Below are positions 36,472 through 44,942 of a DNA stretch of 64,000 bases, one piece after another; within the stretch, counting starts at the first letter, position 1; every line of letters starts with the position of its first letter. The notes under the pieces were generated by a model. It worked only from the letters and a program-made list of their open reading frames with translations, was not told the DNA's origin and searched no databases. This stretch comes from Rhodoplanes serenus. GTDB lineage: Bacteria > Pseudomonadota > Alphaproteobacteria > Rhizobiales > Xanthobacteraceae. Position numbers and translations under genes: made by a program. Location: assembly GCA_945893145.1 (NCBI GenBank), contig CAMDDZ010000006.1:44785-108784 (forward strand), read 5' to 3'.

Positions 36472-36948
36472 ATGGCGGGAAAGACGGTGGCAAGGACCGC
36501 CAAAGCGCGAAAGCGCGGAATGATGGCAGTCGTCGTCCGCGCCGAATCCCGTGATCGGGGCATCCGGACGGCGTGGAGATTGGCCGTGCGTGGGCCGATC
36601 GAGGCCTACGACGAATACACCGATGAGATGATCGAACTCAAAGTGGGCCAGGACGATCCGAGCGACATTGCAGGCCTCGTGATTGATTTTCGTTACTACA
36701 GTAGAGAAGGCGAAACGACGCGCCGCTCGCTGCTGTGCTGGCAATGCTGGCGCATCGCTGACCGCATCTACGTGCGCGGCTATTGCCCGTTTCGGGAGGA
36801 ACTGCGCACGTTTCGCATTGATCGCATGTCCGACGTCATTGCTCTCTCGGCTGAGCAGGATACCGAGGTAGTCAATGTTAGAAGCTTTTTTGCCGCATTT
36901 GCCGCTGACGTAACTACGGCCGCGCTACGCAATCTAATCGAAGGTTAA
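36472..36948 (+). CDS. WYL-domain protein without DNA-binding domain
   Basis: The 158-residue protein has a basic N-terminus (KTVARTAKARKRG) and a WYL-like core at about 35-125: GPIEAYDEYTDEMIELKVG, VIDFRYYSREGETTRRSLLCWQCWRIADRIYVRGYCPFREELRTFRIDRMSDV. WYL domains bind nucleic acid or nucleotide ligands and usually sit behind a helix-turn-helix in regulators, including those of phage-defence loci. No such domain is present here. The ATG at 36472 lies 13 bases after the zapA stop. The last 60 bases are AT-rich compared with neighbours, which hints at acquisition. Confidence 0.7.
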   Translation: MAGKTVARTAKARKRGMMAVVVRAESRDRGIRTAWRLAVRGPIEAYDEYTDEMIELKVGQDDPSDIAGLVIDFRYYSREGETTRRSLLCWQCWRIADRIYVRGYCPFREELRTFRIDRMSDVIALSAEQDTEVVNVRSFFAAFAADVTTAALRNLIEG

Positions 36949-36950
36949 TG
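36943..36950 (-). promoter_or_regulatory. CATTAACC octamer before 6S RNA
   Basis: GGTTAATG on the plus strand overlaps the stop codon of the WYL gene, about 45 bases before the 6S RNA. It is the reverse orientation of an octamer found upstream of the porin, tolQ, pal and ftsH. Confidence 0.35.
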
Positions 36951-36993
36951 CCGTGCAGGGTGGAATGTCCCGGCCGGACCCACTACATTGCCC

Positions 36994-37156
36994 GAGCGGG
37001 GCTGCGGGGTTTGTTAGGAGTCAATTCCCCGGGGCCTTACGATCCTGAAGGGAGCTGTCCCTGGCCTGGTCCGTGGACCGGGTTATATGGCGCCCACCTA
37101 CTTATGTAGGTTCCCGGGATCAGCGCTCCGACGGCCAGCGCGGCTCCGCACTTTTT
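36994..37156 (+). ncRNA. ssrS: 6S RNA (ssrS)
   Basis: The region has the layout of alphaproteobacterial 6S RNA: an 11-bp closing stem, GCGGGGCTGCG (36996-37006) with CGCGGCTCCGC (37139-37149), an apical hairpin GGTCC-GT-GGACC near 37068-37079, a paired GATCC/GGATC arm (37041 and about 37117), and a 3' side hairpin CCTAC-TTAT-GTAGG at 37097-37110. A T-tract (37152-37156) ends it. 6S RNA binds the sigma-70 polymerase holoenzyme. Position between zapA and ygfA is conserved across proteobacteria. The exact 5' end is estimated. Confidence 0.85.
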
Positions 37157-37180
37157 GCTGGCGTGTTTGTGGATCGGTTG

Positions 37181-37768
37181 ATGCCAACTGCCGAGGAATT
37201 CAAGGCCGATCTGCGCAAGACCTCGCTCCAGCGGCGTGACAAGCTGTCTCCTGACGCCCGGCAGGCAGCCGCGGCGGCGGTTGCCACGATGCCGCTGCCG
37301 GTCGAGGTGACGCCCGGCATGATCGTGTCGGGCTATTCGCCGCTGCAAAGCGAGATCAATCCGATCCCGCTGATGCACAAGTTCGCCGATGCCGGTGCTC
37401 AACTCGCTTTGCCGGTTGTGGTCGGCAAGGGCAAGCCGCTGATCATGCGCGCCTATGCGTTCGGGCAAACGCTCGACAAAGGCGTCTGGGGCATCCGCGA
37501 GCCGAAATCCGAGGCGCCCGAGGTCTATCCCGACATCATGATCGTGCCGCTCGCGGCCTTCGACCGCAAAGGCCACCGCATCGGTTATGGCGCCGGCTAC
37601 TACGACATGACGATTCATCGGGCGCGCGTGCTCAATTCGTCGGTGATCGCGATCGGGCTCGCCTATCATGCCCAGCACGTCGCGGTGGTGCCGATCACGC
37701 CGCGCGACGCGCGGCTCGACTACGTGCTGACCGAGCGCGAAGTCATCGACTGTCGCGTCAGGAAGTAG
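37181..37768 (+). CDS. ygfA: 5-formyltetrahydrofolate cyclo-ligase
   Basis: The 195-residue enzyme turns 5-formyl-THF into 5,10-methenyl-THF with ATP. Motifs: LRKTSLQRRDKLSPDAR, GYSPLQSEINPIPLMHKFADAGAQLALPVV, GIREPKSEAPEVYPDIMIVPLAAFDRKGHRIGYGAGYYD (the signature region near 145). The ATG at 37181 is the only start clear of the 6S RNA. It probably shares the 6S transcript, as in other bacteria, and ymdB begins 1 base after its stop. Confidence 0.93.
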   Translation: MPTAEEFKADLRKTSLQRRDKLSPDARQAAAAAVATMPLPVEVTPGMIVSGYSPLQSEINPIPLMHKFADAGAQLALPVVVGKGKPLIMRAYAFGQTLDKGVWGIREPKSEAPEVYPDIMIVPLAAFDRKGHRIGYGAGYYDMTIHRARVLNSSVIAIGLAYHAQHVAVVPITPRDARLDYVLTEREVIDCRVRK

Positions 37769-37769
37769 G

Positions 37770-38591
37770 ATGCGCATCCTGTTCATCGGCGACATCGTCG
37801 GCCGCAGCGGGCGTACCGCCATCACGCAGCGGCTGCCGGGTCTTATCGCCGAATGGAAGCTCGATCTCGTTGTCATCAACGGCGAGAACGCCGCGGGCGG
37901 GTTCGGCATCACCGAAGCGATCTACAACGAATTGATCGATGCCGGCGCCGACGCCATCACGCTCGGCAATCACGCCTGGGATCAGCGCGAAGCGCTGGTG
38001 TTCATCGAGCGCGCGCCGCGGCTGGTGCGTCCGATCAATTATCCGCCCGGCACGCCCGGCCGCGGCGCCGCCATGATCGACACGCGCTCTGGCGCGCGCG
38101 TGCTGGTGATCAACGCCATGGGCCGCATTTTCCTCGAGCCGCTCGACGATCCTTTCGCTGCGATCGAGCGCGAGCTTGCGGCCTGCGCGCTCAAATCGGC
38201 TGCCGACGCCATCATCATCGACATGCACGCCGAGGTGACGAGCGAGAAGCAGGCGCTAGGCTATTTCGTGGACGGCCGCGCCAGCCTCGTGGTCGGCACC
38301 CACACGCATGCGCCGACCGCCGATCACCGTATTCTGCCGGGCGGCACCGCGTTTATGTCCGACGTCGGCATGACCGGCGACTACGAGTCGGTGATCGGCA
38401 TGAACAAGGACGAGCCGGTGTCGCGCTTCCTGCGCCGCATCCCGCAGTCGAAATTCGAGCCCGCACTCGGGCCCGCGACGCTGTGCGGGGTCGCGGTCGA
38501 GACCGACGACGCGACAGGGCTCGCGCGCCGCATCGGCGCGGTCCGGCTCGGCGGCAAGCTTGAGGAGGCGCGGCCGACGTTCTGGCCGTAG
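37770..38591 (+). CDS. YmdB-family metallophosphoesterase (TIGR00282)
   Basis: The 273-residue protein has the di-metal phosphoesterase motifs: MRILFIGDIVGRSGR, VINGENAAGGFGIT, TLGNHAWDQRE, IDMHAEVTSEK and VGTHTHAPTADHRIL. Family members hydrolyse 2',3'-cyclic nucleotides; in Bacillus YmdB influences biofilm and motility choice. It is cytoplasmic. It is packed behind ygfA and probably co-transcribed with it. Confidence 0.92.
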   Translation: MRILFIGDIVGRSGRTAITQRLPGLIAEWKLDLVVINGENAAGGFGITEAIYNELIDAGADAITLGNHAWDQREALVFIERAPRLVRPINYPPGTPGRGAAMIDTRSGARVLVINAMGRIFLEPLDDPFAAIERELAACALKSAADAIIIDMHAEVTSEKQALGYFVDGRASLVVGTHTHAPTADHRILPGGTAFMSDVGMTGDYESVIGMNKDEPVSRFLRRIPQSKFEPALGPATLCGVAVETDDATGLARRIGAVRLGGKLEEARPTFWP

Positions 38592-38636
38592 CCGATTGGC
38601 CACAGGGCGGCACCACCGCACGGCATTTCTAAGGTT

Positions 38637-38644
38637 CATTAACC
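38637..38644 (+). promoter_or_regulatory. CATTAACC octamer before the porin gene
   Basis: It lies within GGTTCATTAACCAT, 48 bases before the porin ATG. The same 12-mer GGTTCATTAACC precedes tolQ. TTAACCAT is also a CtrA half-site. Confidence 0.4.
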
Positions 38645-38691
38645 ATTCGGCGGCATAAGTGACGCACCTCTGGCGAGCGAGGGAGATTCGC

Positions 38692-39450
38692 ATGCGTCGT
38701 GCGATCCTGGCGGCCATCCTTCTGGCGATGTGCTTCGATGTTGCGCTTGCGGCAAAACGCAAGCCGCGCCCGGCGCCTCCGCCGCCACCCGAATATGTCC
38801 CGATCCCGCCGCCGCTGATTGCCGTCTATAACTGGACCGGCTTCTACGTGGGCTCCAACGTCGGCGGCGGATGGGCGACCGCCAAGTCCGATTTCAGCGC
38901 CGGCGGTCCGGTGTTCGCGTCGGCGAAAAACAGCCTTGAGGGTGTGACCGGCGGATTCCAGCTTGGTTACAACTGGCAAAACGGCCCGGCCGTGGTGGGC
39001 TTCGAAGCCGACTACCAATTCGCCAATCAGAGAGGCAGCCTCGACGCGCCGCCGTGTCCGACGCCGACCTGCGCGGTGGCGACGAGCGCGAGCTATGGCC
39101 AGAAGATGCCCTGGTTCGGAACCGTGCGCGGGCGCGTTGGTCATGCATCGGACTCTTGGCTCGCCTACGTGACCGCCGGTTATGCCTATGCGCGCCTGAA
39201 CACCAGCGCGACCGCGACCGCCGGCGCGACCACGGTCAGCGTCAGCCAAAACGAAATGAGATCGGGCTGGACGGCGGGTGCTGGCATTGAGGTCGCGCTC
39301 AACCGCCATTGGAGCGCCAAGATGGAATATCTCTACATGGACTTCGGCAGCCGCGATGTGACCTGGGCGTTTTCCGGCCTGCCGACGATCAACGATCGTA
39401 TTCGCCTTTACGACAATGTGGTTCGCGGCGGCCTGAACTACCGCTTCTAA
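38692..39450 (+). CDS. Outer-membrane beta-barrel protein (Omp25/Omp31-like)
   Basis: The 252-residue protein has a signal peptide (to about residue 20), a short Lys/Pro-rich linker (KRKPRPAPPPPPEYVPIPP) and an eight-strand barrel: NWTGFYVGSNVGGGWATAKSDF, GGFQLGYNWQNGPAVVGFEADYQFA, FGTVRGRVGHASDSWLAYVTAGYAYARL, and the C-terminal VVRGGLNYRF ending in aromatic Phe, the usual barrel-insertion signal. It is a surface porin/OMP of the rhizobial-Brucella kind. The ATG at 38692 follows GAGGGAGA. Confidence 0.9.
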   Translation: MRRAILAAILLAMCFDVALAAKRKPRPAPPPPPEYVPIPPPLIAVYNWTGFYVGSNVGGGWATAKSDFSAGGPVFASAKNSLEGVTGGFQLGYNWQNGPAVVGFEADYQFANQRGSLDAPPCPTPTCAVATSASYGQKMPWFGTVRGRVGHASDSWLAYVTAGYAYARLNTSATATAGATTVSVSQNEMRSGWTAGAGIEVALNRHWSAKMEYLYMDFGSRDVTWAFSGLPTINDRIRLYDNVVRGGLNYRF

Positions 39451-39530
39451 GCGCCACGCGGCGCGCGAATTCCAAATTGACACTGCCTCCCGGCGCGTCA
39501 CACTGACGCAAAAGGCCATGGGAGGCGACG

Positions 39531-40595
39531 ATGAATTCAACACTTTTCAAGCTGCCGGCATATGGGCTTGCCGCGATTGCCGCGCTCGCCCTGGCGTACA
39601 CGCCCGCGTCGGCGGAAACGCTCGACGAGATTTATGCCAAGGCGAAGCTCGAAAAGTCGCTGGTGATCTATGCGGGCGGACCGGTGACCAATTACGAGCC
39701 GCTCGCCCGCGACTTCGAAAAGAAATATCCGGGCCTCAGCGTCACGATCGAAGGCGGCTTCAGCAATGTGCTGAACCAGCGGATCGAGCAGCAATTCAAG
39801 GACGGCAAGCTGCTGGCTGACATGGTGCTGCTGCAGACCGCGCAGGATTTCGTGCGCTGGAAAGGGCAGGGCCGCATGCTCGGCTACAAGCCCGACAGCT
39901 TTGCGGCGGTCCATCCGTCGTTCCGCGACCCCGACGGCGCATTCATCGTCTGGTACGTCGGCACTTTGTCCTATGCCTACAACACGCAGGCCGTGAAGGC
40001 CGCCGACGTGCCGAAGTCGGCGCTGGATTTTCTGAAACCTGAGTTTCGCGGCAAGATGATCGCCTGCTACCCGCACGACGACGATGCGACGCTCTACATT
40101 TTCCATACGCTCGCGCAGAAATATGGCGCCGACTTCATCGACAAATACATCGCCAACCAACCGAACTGGGTGCAGGGCCATCTGGGCGTGTCGCGTTCGG
40201 TCGCGGCTGCGAAGGACGTCGTCACCATCGATGCCACGACCTCCACGGTTCTCAATCTGAAAAAGGCCGGGCAGCCGATCGAATATGCGTTCTCCACGGT
40301 GGATCCGATCCCAGTCTATTACTCCACCGCCGGCATCTTCAAAGATGCACCGCACGTCAACGTCGCCAAGCTCTACATGAGCTTCATCCTCGAGCGCGAA
40401 CAGCAGAGCCGCATCGGCACCTATTCGTCGCGCACCGATGTGCCGCCTCCGCTGCCGGAGCTTAAGCCGCTGTTCTCGATGAACGTGGCCAACGGCTACC
40501 GCGATTTCGTCACCGACGAGGCCGCGCTGACCGGCCTGCGCAAGCGTTTCGAGGCGGCGATCGGGCCGATCAAGAACGTCGGCGGCGTTCGTTGA
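39531..40595 (+). CDS. Periplasmic extracellular solute-binding protein
   Basis: The 354-residue protein has a signal peptide (to about residue 28, ASAETLDE) and a type-II binding fold like ferric-iron/polyamine-type receptors: SLVIYAGGPVTNYEPLARDFEKKYPGLSVTIEGGFSNVLNQRIEQQFKDGKLLADMVLLQTAQDFVRWK and GKMIACYPHDDDATLYIFHTLAQKYG. No transporter permease is adjacent. The ligand is unknown. Its 5' end lies after a GGAGGCG site. Confidence 0.88.
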   Translation: MNSTLFKLPAYGLAAIAALALAYTPASAETLDEIYAKAKLEKSLVIYAGGPVTNYEPLARDFEKKYPGLSVTIEGGFSNVLNQRIEQQFKDGKLLADMVLLQTAQDFVRWKGQGRMLGYKPDSFAAVHPSFRDPDGAFIVWYVGTLSYAYNTQAVKAADVPKSALDFLKPEFRGKMIACYPHDDDATLYIFHTLAQKYGADFIDKYIANQPNWVQGHLGVSRSVAAAKDVVTIDATTSTVLNLKKAGQPIEYAFSTVDPIPVYYSTAGIFKDAPHVNVAKLYMSFILEREQQSRIGTYSSRTDVPPPLPELKPLFSMNVANGYRDFVTDEAALTGLRKRFEAAIGPIKNVGGVR

Positions 40596-40678
40596 CCGTC
40601 CGGAAGGGCGCATTTATATACCCGCCCATCATGGGAACATCGCTGGTCTGCCGCACCGGTTTCCGGCGTGGGCAGATC

Positions 40679-40723
40679 GCATCGGGTTGAGACGCATCGG
40701 GTTCAGACGCATCAGGTTGAAAC
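40679..40723 (+). repeat. Three tandem 15-bp repeats before yebC
   Basis: GCATCGGGTTGAGAC, GCATCGGGTTCAGAC and GCATCAGGTTGAAAC follow each other without gaps and end at the base before the yebC start codon. No usual ribosome-binding site is visible apart from the AGGTTGAAAC of the last unit. Confidence 0.85.
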
Positions 40724-41470
40724 ATGGCCGGCCATTCACAGTTCAAGAACATCATGCATCGCAAGGGGCGCCAGGATAAGGCGCGCTCCAAGCTGTTCTC
40801 CAAGCTCGCACGCGAAATCACGACCGCCGCCAAGCTCGGCTTGCCCGATCCCTCGATGAACGCCCGCCTGCGCGCCGCGGTGCTCGCCGCGCGCGCAGAG
40901 AACATGCCGAAGGACGGCATCGAGCGCGCCATCAAGAAGGCCGCGGGCAACGACGTCGAGGCCTACGAGGACATGCGTTACGAAGGCTATGGTCCGGGCG
41001 GCGTCGCGGTCATCGTCGAGGTGCTGACCGACAACAGGAACCGCACCGCCGGTGACGTGCGCGCCGCTTTCACCAAGAGTGGCGGCAATCTGGCGGAAAC
41101 CGGCGCGGTGTCGTTTATGTTCGACCACGTCGGCGTGGTCGAGTTCGACGCCAAGGTCGCCAACGCCGATCAGATGCTGGAGGCCGCGATCGACGCCGGC
41201 GCCGAGGATGTGACGTCGAGCGAGAACGGTCACGAGATCTACACGGCGGCGGATTCGCTCGCTGGCGTCGCCAAGGCGCTGGAAGGCAAGTTCGGCGAAC
41301 CGCGCAAAGCCGCGCTGGTGTGGAAGCCGAAGAACACCATGGCGGTCGATGACGAGAAGGGCGAGAAATTGTTCGGCCTGCTCGAGGTGCTCAACGACCA
41401 CGACGACGTGCAGAACGTCTATGCCAACTTCGAAGTGTCCGACGCAATGTTCGCCAAGGCGAGCGCCTGA
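40724..41470 (+). CDS. yebC: YebC/PmpR family translational/DNA-binding regulator
   Basis: The 248-residue protein begins [32 protein letters not shown] and keeps [60 protein letters not shown] and [13 protein letters not shown], the whole TACO1/YebC family pattern. These proteins relieve ribosome stalling at proline stretches or bind DNA as regulators. In many genomes yebC precedes ruvC; here ruvC is 3.5 kb away, with the TauE/monooxygenase group in between. Confidence 0.96.
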   Translation: MAGHSQFKNIMHRKGRQDKARSKLFSKLAREITTAAKLGLPDPSMNARLRAAVLAARAENMPKDGIERAIKKAAGNDVEAYEDMRYEGYGPGGVAVIVEVLTDNRNRTAGDVRAAFTKSGGNLAETGAVSFMFDHVGVVEFDAKVANADQMLEAAIDAGAEDVTSSENGHEIYTAADSLAGVAKALEGKFGEPRKAALVWKPKNTMAVDDEKGEKLFGLLEVLNDHDDVQNVYANFEVSDAMFAKASA

Positions 41471-41479
41471 CAGCCTCGC

Positions 41480-42736
41480 TCAGCCGCCGTATTCCAGGAT
41501 AAAGAGGCCCGCGTTGTAGTCGGTCGCGTAGATCAGACCCGCGGCGTCCACGAACACGTCGGCCGACTGGATGACCCGCGCGCGGTTCGGCCGATGGTCC
41601 ATCATGCGGGCAGGGGCGGGTGGCACCCAGGCGGCGGTCTCAACCGGCGCGCTCTGGTTGCGGATGTCGAACACCCGAATGCCGGCGTTCTGGTAGGTGG
41701 CGAAGATCGTCTCCGAGCTGACAAAGCTGCCGGGACGGTTCTCATGGATGTTGTGCGGGCCGAAATGGCCGCCCTTATGTTTGTAATCGGCCTCGGCGGG
41801 CTGCGGGAACGTCGCGATCGTTTTCGGATTCGTTTTGTCGCGATTGTCGAACACCCAGATATTTTTGACGCCATCCTCTTGATGATCGAGCACCGCCTCG
41901 TCGAGCACGATCAACAGGTCGCGATCGGGCACCGGCAGGCAATTGTGCGTGCCGCCGCCGAACGGCGGCGCGCCGTCGCGATGTGACGTCAATTTCGGTT
42001 TGGCCCGATCCGCCACATCGATCACCACCATGCCGGCATCGCGCCACGCCGCGTAGGCGGTGTCGCCATGGATGATGGCGTGATGCAGCCCGAAGCGGCT
42101 GGTGGCGGGCCAAGCCGGCGCTTCGCCGGCCGCCTGGTTCATGCCGGGAATCCACCAGCGCCCGGCTTCGCGCGGCTTTGCCGGATCGCTCATGTCGATG
42201 GTGATGAAGATGTAATCGGTAAACCCATCGATCAGGGCTGACGCATAGGCCCATCGCCCGCCGGTGTACCAGACGCGATGGATGCCGCCGCCCTCGACCG
42301 GCATGAAGCCGATGCGGCGCGGCTGCGATGGATTGGCGATGTCATAGACCGCCAGACCCGCGGTCCAGTCGCGCGCTGCCTTCGGTTTTGCTTCTGCGGT
42401 GCCCACCACCTTGCCGAGCTGGCCTTTATAGTAGGCCTTCTCGTCGGCGAACTCGGCGGCGGCGAACATGTCCTTGGCATTGATCACCAGCAGCAAATCG
42501 CCGTGGGTTTGCAGATGGATGTTCCAGGTGCCTGGCGGCGCGGCAAGATAATTCACGGCGCGCGGGTTCTTCGGATCGCGCACGTCGACGATCGAAAAGC
42601 CCTTGGAGAACATATGGCCTACATAGGCATGGCCGCGATGCACCATCACCTGCACGCCATCGGGCCGGCCGCCCTGGTCGCTGAAGCCAACGAGCCGCAT
42701 GTTGCGCGAATAATCCGGTTTCGGCAGGTCGCTCAT
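41480..42736 (-). CDS. LVIVD-repeat beta-propeller-like protein
   Basis: The 418-residue protein starts MSDLPKPDYSRNMRLVGFSDQGGRPDGVQVMVHRGHAYVGHMFSKGFSIVDVRDPKNPRAV and repeats blocks of the form A-x-V-x-D-x-A-x-P-x-x-P (VYDIANPSQPRRIGF, TIDMSDPAKPREAG, VIDVADRAKPKLTSH, VFDIRNQSAPVETA). These LVIVD repeats form propeller blades. No signal peptide is seen, so it should be cytoplasmic. The start at 42736 lies 5 bases after the monooxygenase stop. The function is unknown; it could be a lyase or binding partner for the product of that enzyme. Confidence 0.75.
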   Translation of the reverse strand: MSDLPKPDYSRNMRLVGFSDQGGRPDGVQVMVHRGHAYVGHMFSKGFSIVDVRDPKNPRAVNYLAAPPGTWNIHLQTHGDLLLVINAKDMFAAAEFADEKAYYKGQLGKVVGTAEAKPKAARDWTAGLAVYDIANPSQPRRIGFMPVEGGGIHRVWYTGGRWAYASALIDGFTDYIFITIDMSDPAKPREAGRWWIPGMNQAAGEAPAWPATSRFGLHHAIIHGDTAYAAWRDAGMVVIDVADRAKPKLTSHRDGAPPFGGGTHNCLPVPDRDLLIVLDEAVLDHQEDGVKNIWVFDNRDKTNPKTIATFPQPAEADYKHKGGHFGPHNIHENRPGSFVSSETIFATYQNAGIRVFDIRNQSAPVETAAWVPPAPARMMDHRPNRARVIQSADVFVDAAGLIYATDYNAGLFILEYGG

Positions 42737-42741
42737 AGCGC

Positions 42742-43974
42742 TCACCTGTAGGCATCCAGGAAATTCGGCACCGCGATCCAATCCATCATCGCTTCGTCGC
42801 TTTGCAGCAGCGCGTGCATGCGGCGATCCTCGTCGGTCTTGAGGTTGACGCCCATGTGGGTGCCGAGCTTGCGGCTGTGCATCACGATGGTGTTGCCGAT
42901 CGGCTGGCGCTCGGCGTTGTAGGCCGCCAGCGCCCGGCCGATGTCGTCATGGTTGCCGAGCGCGCGCGCCAGCGCTTCCGCATCGCCGCCCGCTTTTGCG
43001 ACACCGAAGCCCATGTGCGGCCGCGCGTTCGCTGCGGCATCGCCCGCCATGGCGACGCGGCCGAATACGATGCGCGGCGCGGTGAAATCGTAGATCGGCG
43101 TGATGAATGGCTGCCGGATCTTCATCACGCAGTCGAGCATGACCTCCGGCATGATGTCGCGCGCATCGGCGTGCATCTGTGCGATCAAGTCCTTGCGGAT
43201 CAGCGGCGGCGGCACCGAGAATTCGTGCCGCGTGCCGTTCTGGTCCACATTCATGTCGCGCAACGTCTCGGCATCGGCGACGCGATACCAGATGAAGTTG
43301 TAGCGGCGGTGGCCGGGGCGCAGGTCTTCGTTGAAGCCCGAAATCGGATAGGTGATGACCTCCTGCCGCGGCGGCAGGTAGAACACGAAGTACGGGAAGA
43401 TGTCCTTCAGCGTCTTCGGCGCGAGGTCGGCCTCGTTCGGTGCGCCGCGCCAGATGTAATAGCCGGCGTAGCTGGGTTGCAGCTCGGGGGCGACTTCGCC
43501 GCGCACCGTGGAACGAACGCCGTCGCCGCCAACCAGAATATCGGCGTTCTCGACGCGGCCATTGTTGAAATAGACGCGCACGCCGCTGCCGTTCTGCTCC
43601 ACGCGCTCGAACGCCCAGCCAAGATGGTAATGCGCCGGATCGATGGTCGCGCGCAGCAGGCTTTGCAGGCGATCCCATGACGTCAGGATTTGCCGCAGCG
43701 GCCGCTCGCCGGTGATGCGGCCCTGCCGGTCGATGGCGATGCGCTTGGGTACCTCGATCCCGAGATTGCGCGTGCCGGCGCCGCTCTTCTCCAGCGCGTC
43801 GAGCAACTCCGGATGTGTCGTGATGCCAGCGCCGCGGCCGACGAGTTCCACGCCCGAGCGCTCATAGACGTCGGCGTCCCAGCCGGCCTGGCGTAGGAAC
43901 GCGGCAGTGAACAGTCCCGACATCGAGCCGCCGACGATGACGGCACGTCGCTTCTTCAATTGTGGTCCCGGCAT
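42742..43974 (-). CDS. FAD-dependent aromatic hydroxylase-like monooxygenase
   Basis: The 410-residue protein belongs to the p-hydroxybenzoate-hydroxylase-like class A flavin monooxygenases. It has the Rossmann start AVIVGGSMSGLFTAAFLRQAG with DVYER, the ILVGGDGVRSTVR motif near 145-157 and GRVAMAGDAAANARPHMGFGVAKAGGDAEAL near 310. The variant GGSMSG instead of GxGxxG is typical of the 2,6-dihydroxypyridine hydroxylase-like branch. It probably hydroxylates a small aromatic or N-heterocycle with NAD(P)H. The substrate is not known. It lies between a TauE-like exporter and the LVIVD gene, all leftward. Confidence 0.85.
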   Translation of the reverse strand: MPGPQLKKRRAVIVGGSMSGLFTAAFLRQAGWDADVYERSGVELVGRGAGITTHPELLDALEKSGAGTRNLGIEVPKRIAIDRQGRITGERPLRQILTSWDRLQSLLRATIDPAHYHLGWAFERVEQNGSGVRVYFNNGRVENADILVGGDGVRSTVRGEVAPELQPSYAGYYIWRGAPNEADLAPKTLKDIFPYFVFYLPPRQEVITYPISGFNEDLRPGHRRYNFIWYRVADAETLRDMNVDQNGTRHEFSVPPPLIRKDLIAQMHADARDIMPEVMLDCVMKIRQPFITPIYDFTAPRIVFGRVAMAGDAAANARPHMGFGVAKAGGDAEALARALGNHDDIGRALAAYNAERQPIGNTIVMHSRKLGTHMGVNLKTDEDRRMHALLQSDEAMMDWIAVPNFLDAYR

Positions 43975-44049
43975 TGGCAGTCCGGATGCTAGTCCATCAG
44001 CGCGGCAGCTGCCGAGTCCTATCGCGGCCCACCCGTTATCGGCCGCCGC

Positions 44050-44829
44050 TCACCGCAGGATCGGGTCGAGCACCGGCAGGCTCGCGATCGCAGCGAATGC
44101 GATGATCGCGTAGGCGACGCGACGGTAGAGCTGGTCGGAGGCGCCGCGAAAGAATCGCGCGCCGAGGGCGACGCCGATCGCGAACGGAATGCCGAGCAGC
44201 ACCGATAGCGCGAGCCATTGCGTCGTGAACAAGCCCTCGACCGCGTAGGAGACGATCAGCGCGATCTCGCTCAAGGCGAAGAACACCATCAGGTTCGCCC
44301 GCATCGTCACAGCATTGCTGCCGCGGCTTAGCCAGAACAGCACGACCGGTGGGCCGCCAATCTGCACGGCGCCCGCGCCGACCCCGGAGAACAGGCCGAC
44401 GCCGAGCGTGACCGGCAGCCGCGGCGCGCCGTCGTAGCGCCAGCCCGACGCCAGCACCGCCACGAGGCCCAGCACCATGATGGCGATGGTCCAGCGCAGC
44501 ACGCCCGGGTCGAGCGCGACCAGCGCCCAAGTACCGAGCGGCACGCCCACTGCCATGGCGATCGTGACCGGCAGCACCTCGCGCCAGACGCAGCGCTTGA
44601 ATTCCGGGATGGCGAACGGCGTGCTGCTGACGAAGTCGACCAGCAGCAGTGTGATGGCGGCAACGCGCGGGCCGTACACCGCCGCCATCAGCGGCATATA
44701 GATCATCGCGCTGCCGAAGCCGGAGAAACCGCGCACCACGCCGGACAGCGCCGCGATCGCGGCCGCAGCGATGAAGCGCCGCTCGGCCAGGATGGCGGCG
44801 AAGGCAGAACTATCGGGAAGGTCGATCAC
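44050..44829 (-). CDS. TauE/SafE family sulfite exporter-like permease
   Basis: The 259-residue protein has about eight hydrophobic segments and the TauE/SafE repeats: ALSGVVRGFSGFGSAMIYMPLMAAVYGPRVA and GVGLFSGVGAGAVQIGGPPVVLFWLSRG. Family members move small anions such as sulfite, sulfoacetate or other organic acids. It is the first gene of the probable TauE-monooxygenase-LVIVD unit, so an aromatic or organic acid linked to that enzyme is possible as substrate, by inference. Confidence 0.85.
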   Translation of the reverse strand: MIDLPDSSAFAAILAERRFIAAAAIAALSGVVRGFSGFGSAMIYMPLMAAVYGPRVAAITLLLVDFVSSTPFAIPEFKRCVWREVLPVTIAMAVGVPLGTWALVALDPGVLRWTIAIMVLGLVAVLASGWRYDGAPRLPVTLGVGLFSGVGAGAVQIGGPPVVLFWLSRGSNAVTMRANLMVFFALSEIALIVSYAVEGLFTTQWLALSVLLGIPFAIGVALGARFFRGASDQLYRRVAYAIIAFAAIASLPVLDPILR

Positions 44830-44942
44830 TGGGGGTTACCGGCGGCTCTGTGTAGCAGCCGGCCAGCGGGATGGCGATTGGGGCCGCCGCGCACCGGTCC
44901 TGCAGGCTATGCGTCCGCGCATACCGGGTTTATCAACGGGCC

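Noticed and set aside
36472..36948. WYL gene as marker of a defence island
   Set aside because: WYL regulators often accompany defence genes, but none lies within this window; neighbours are zapA, 6S RNA and ygfA.
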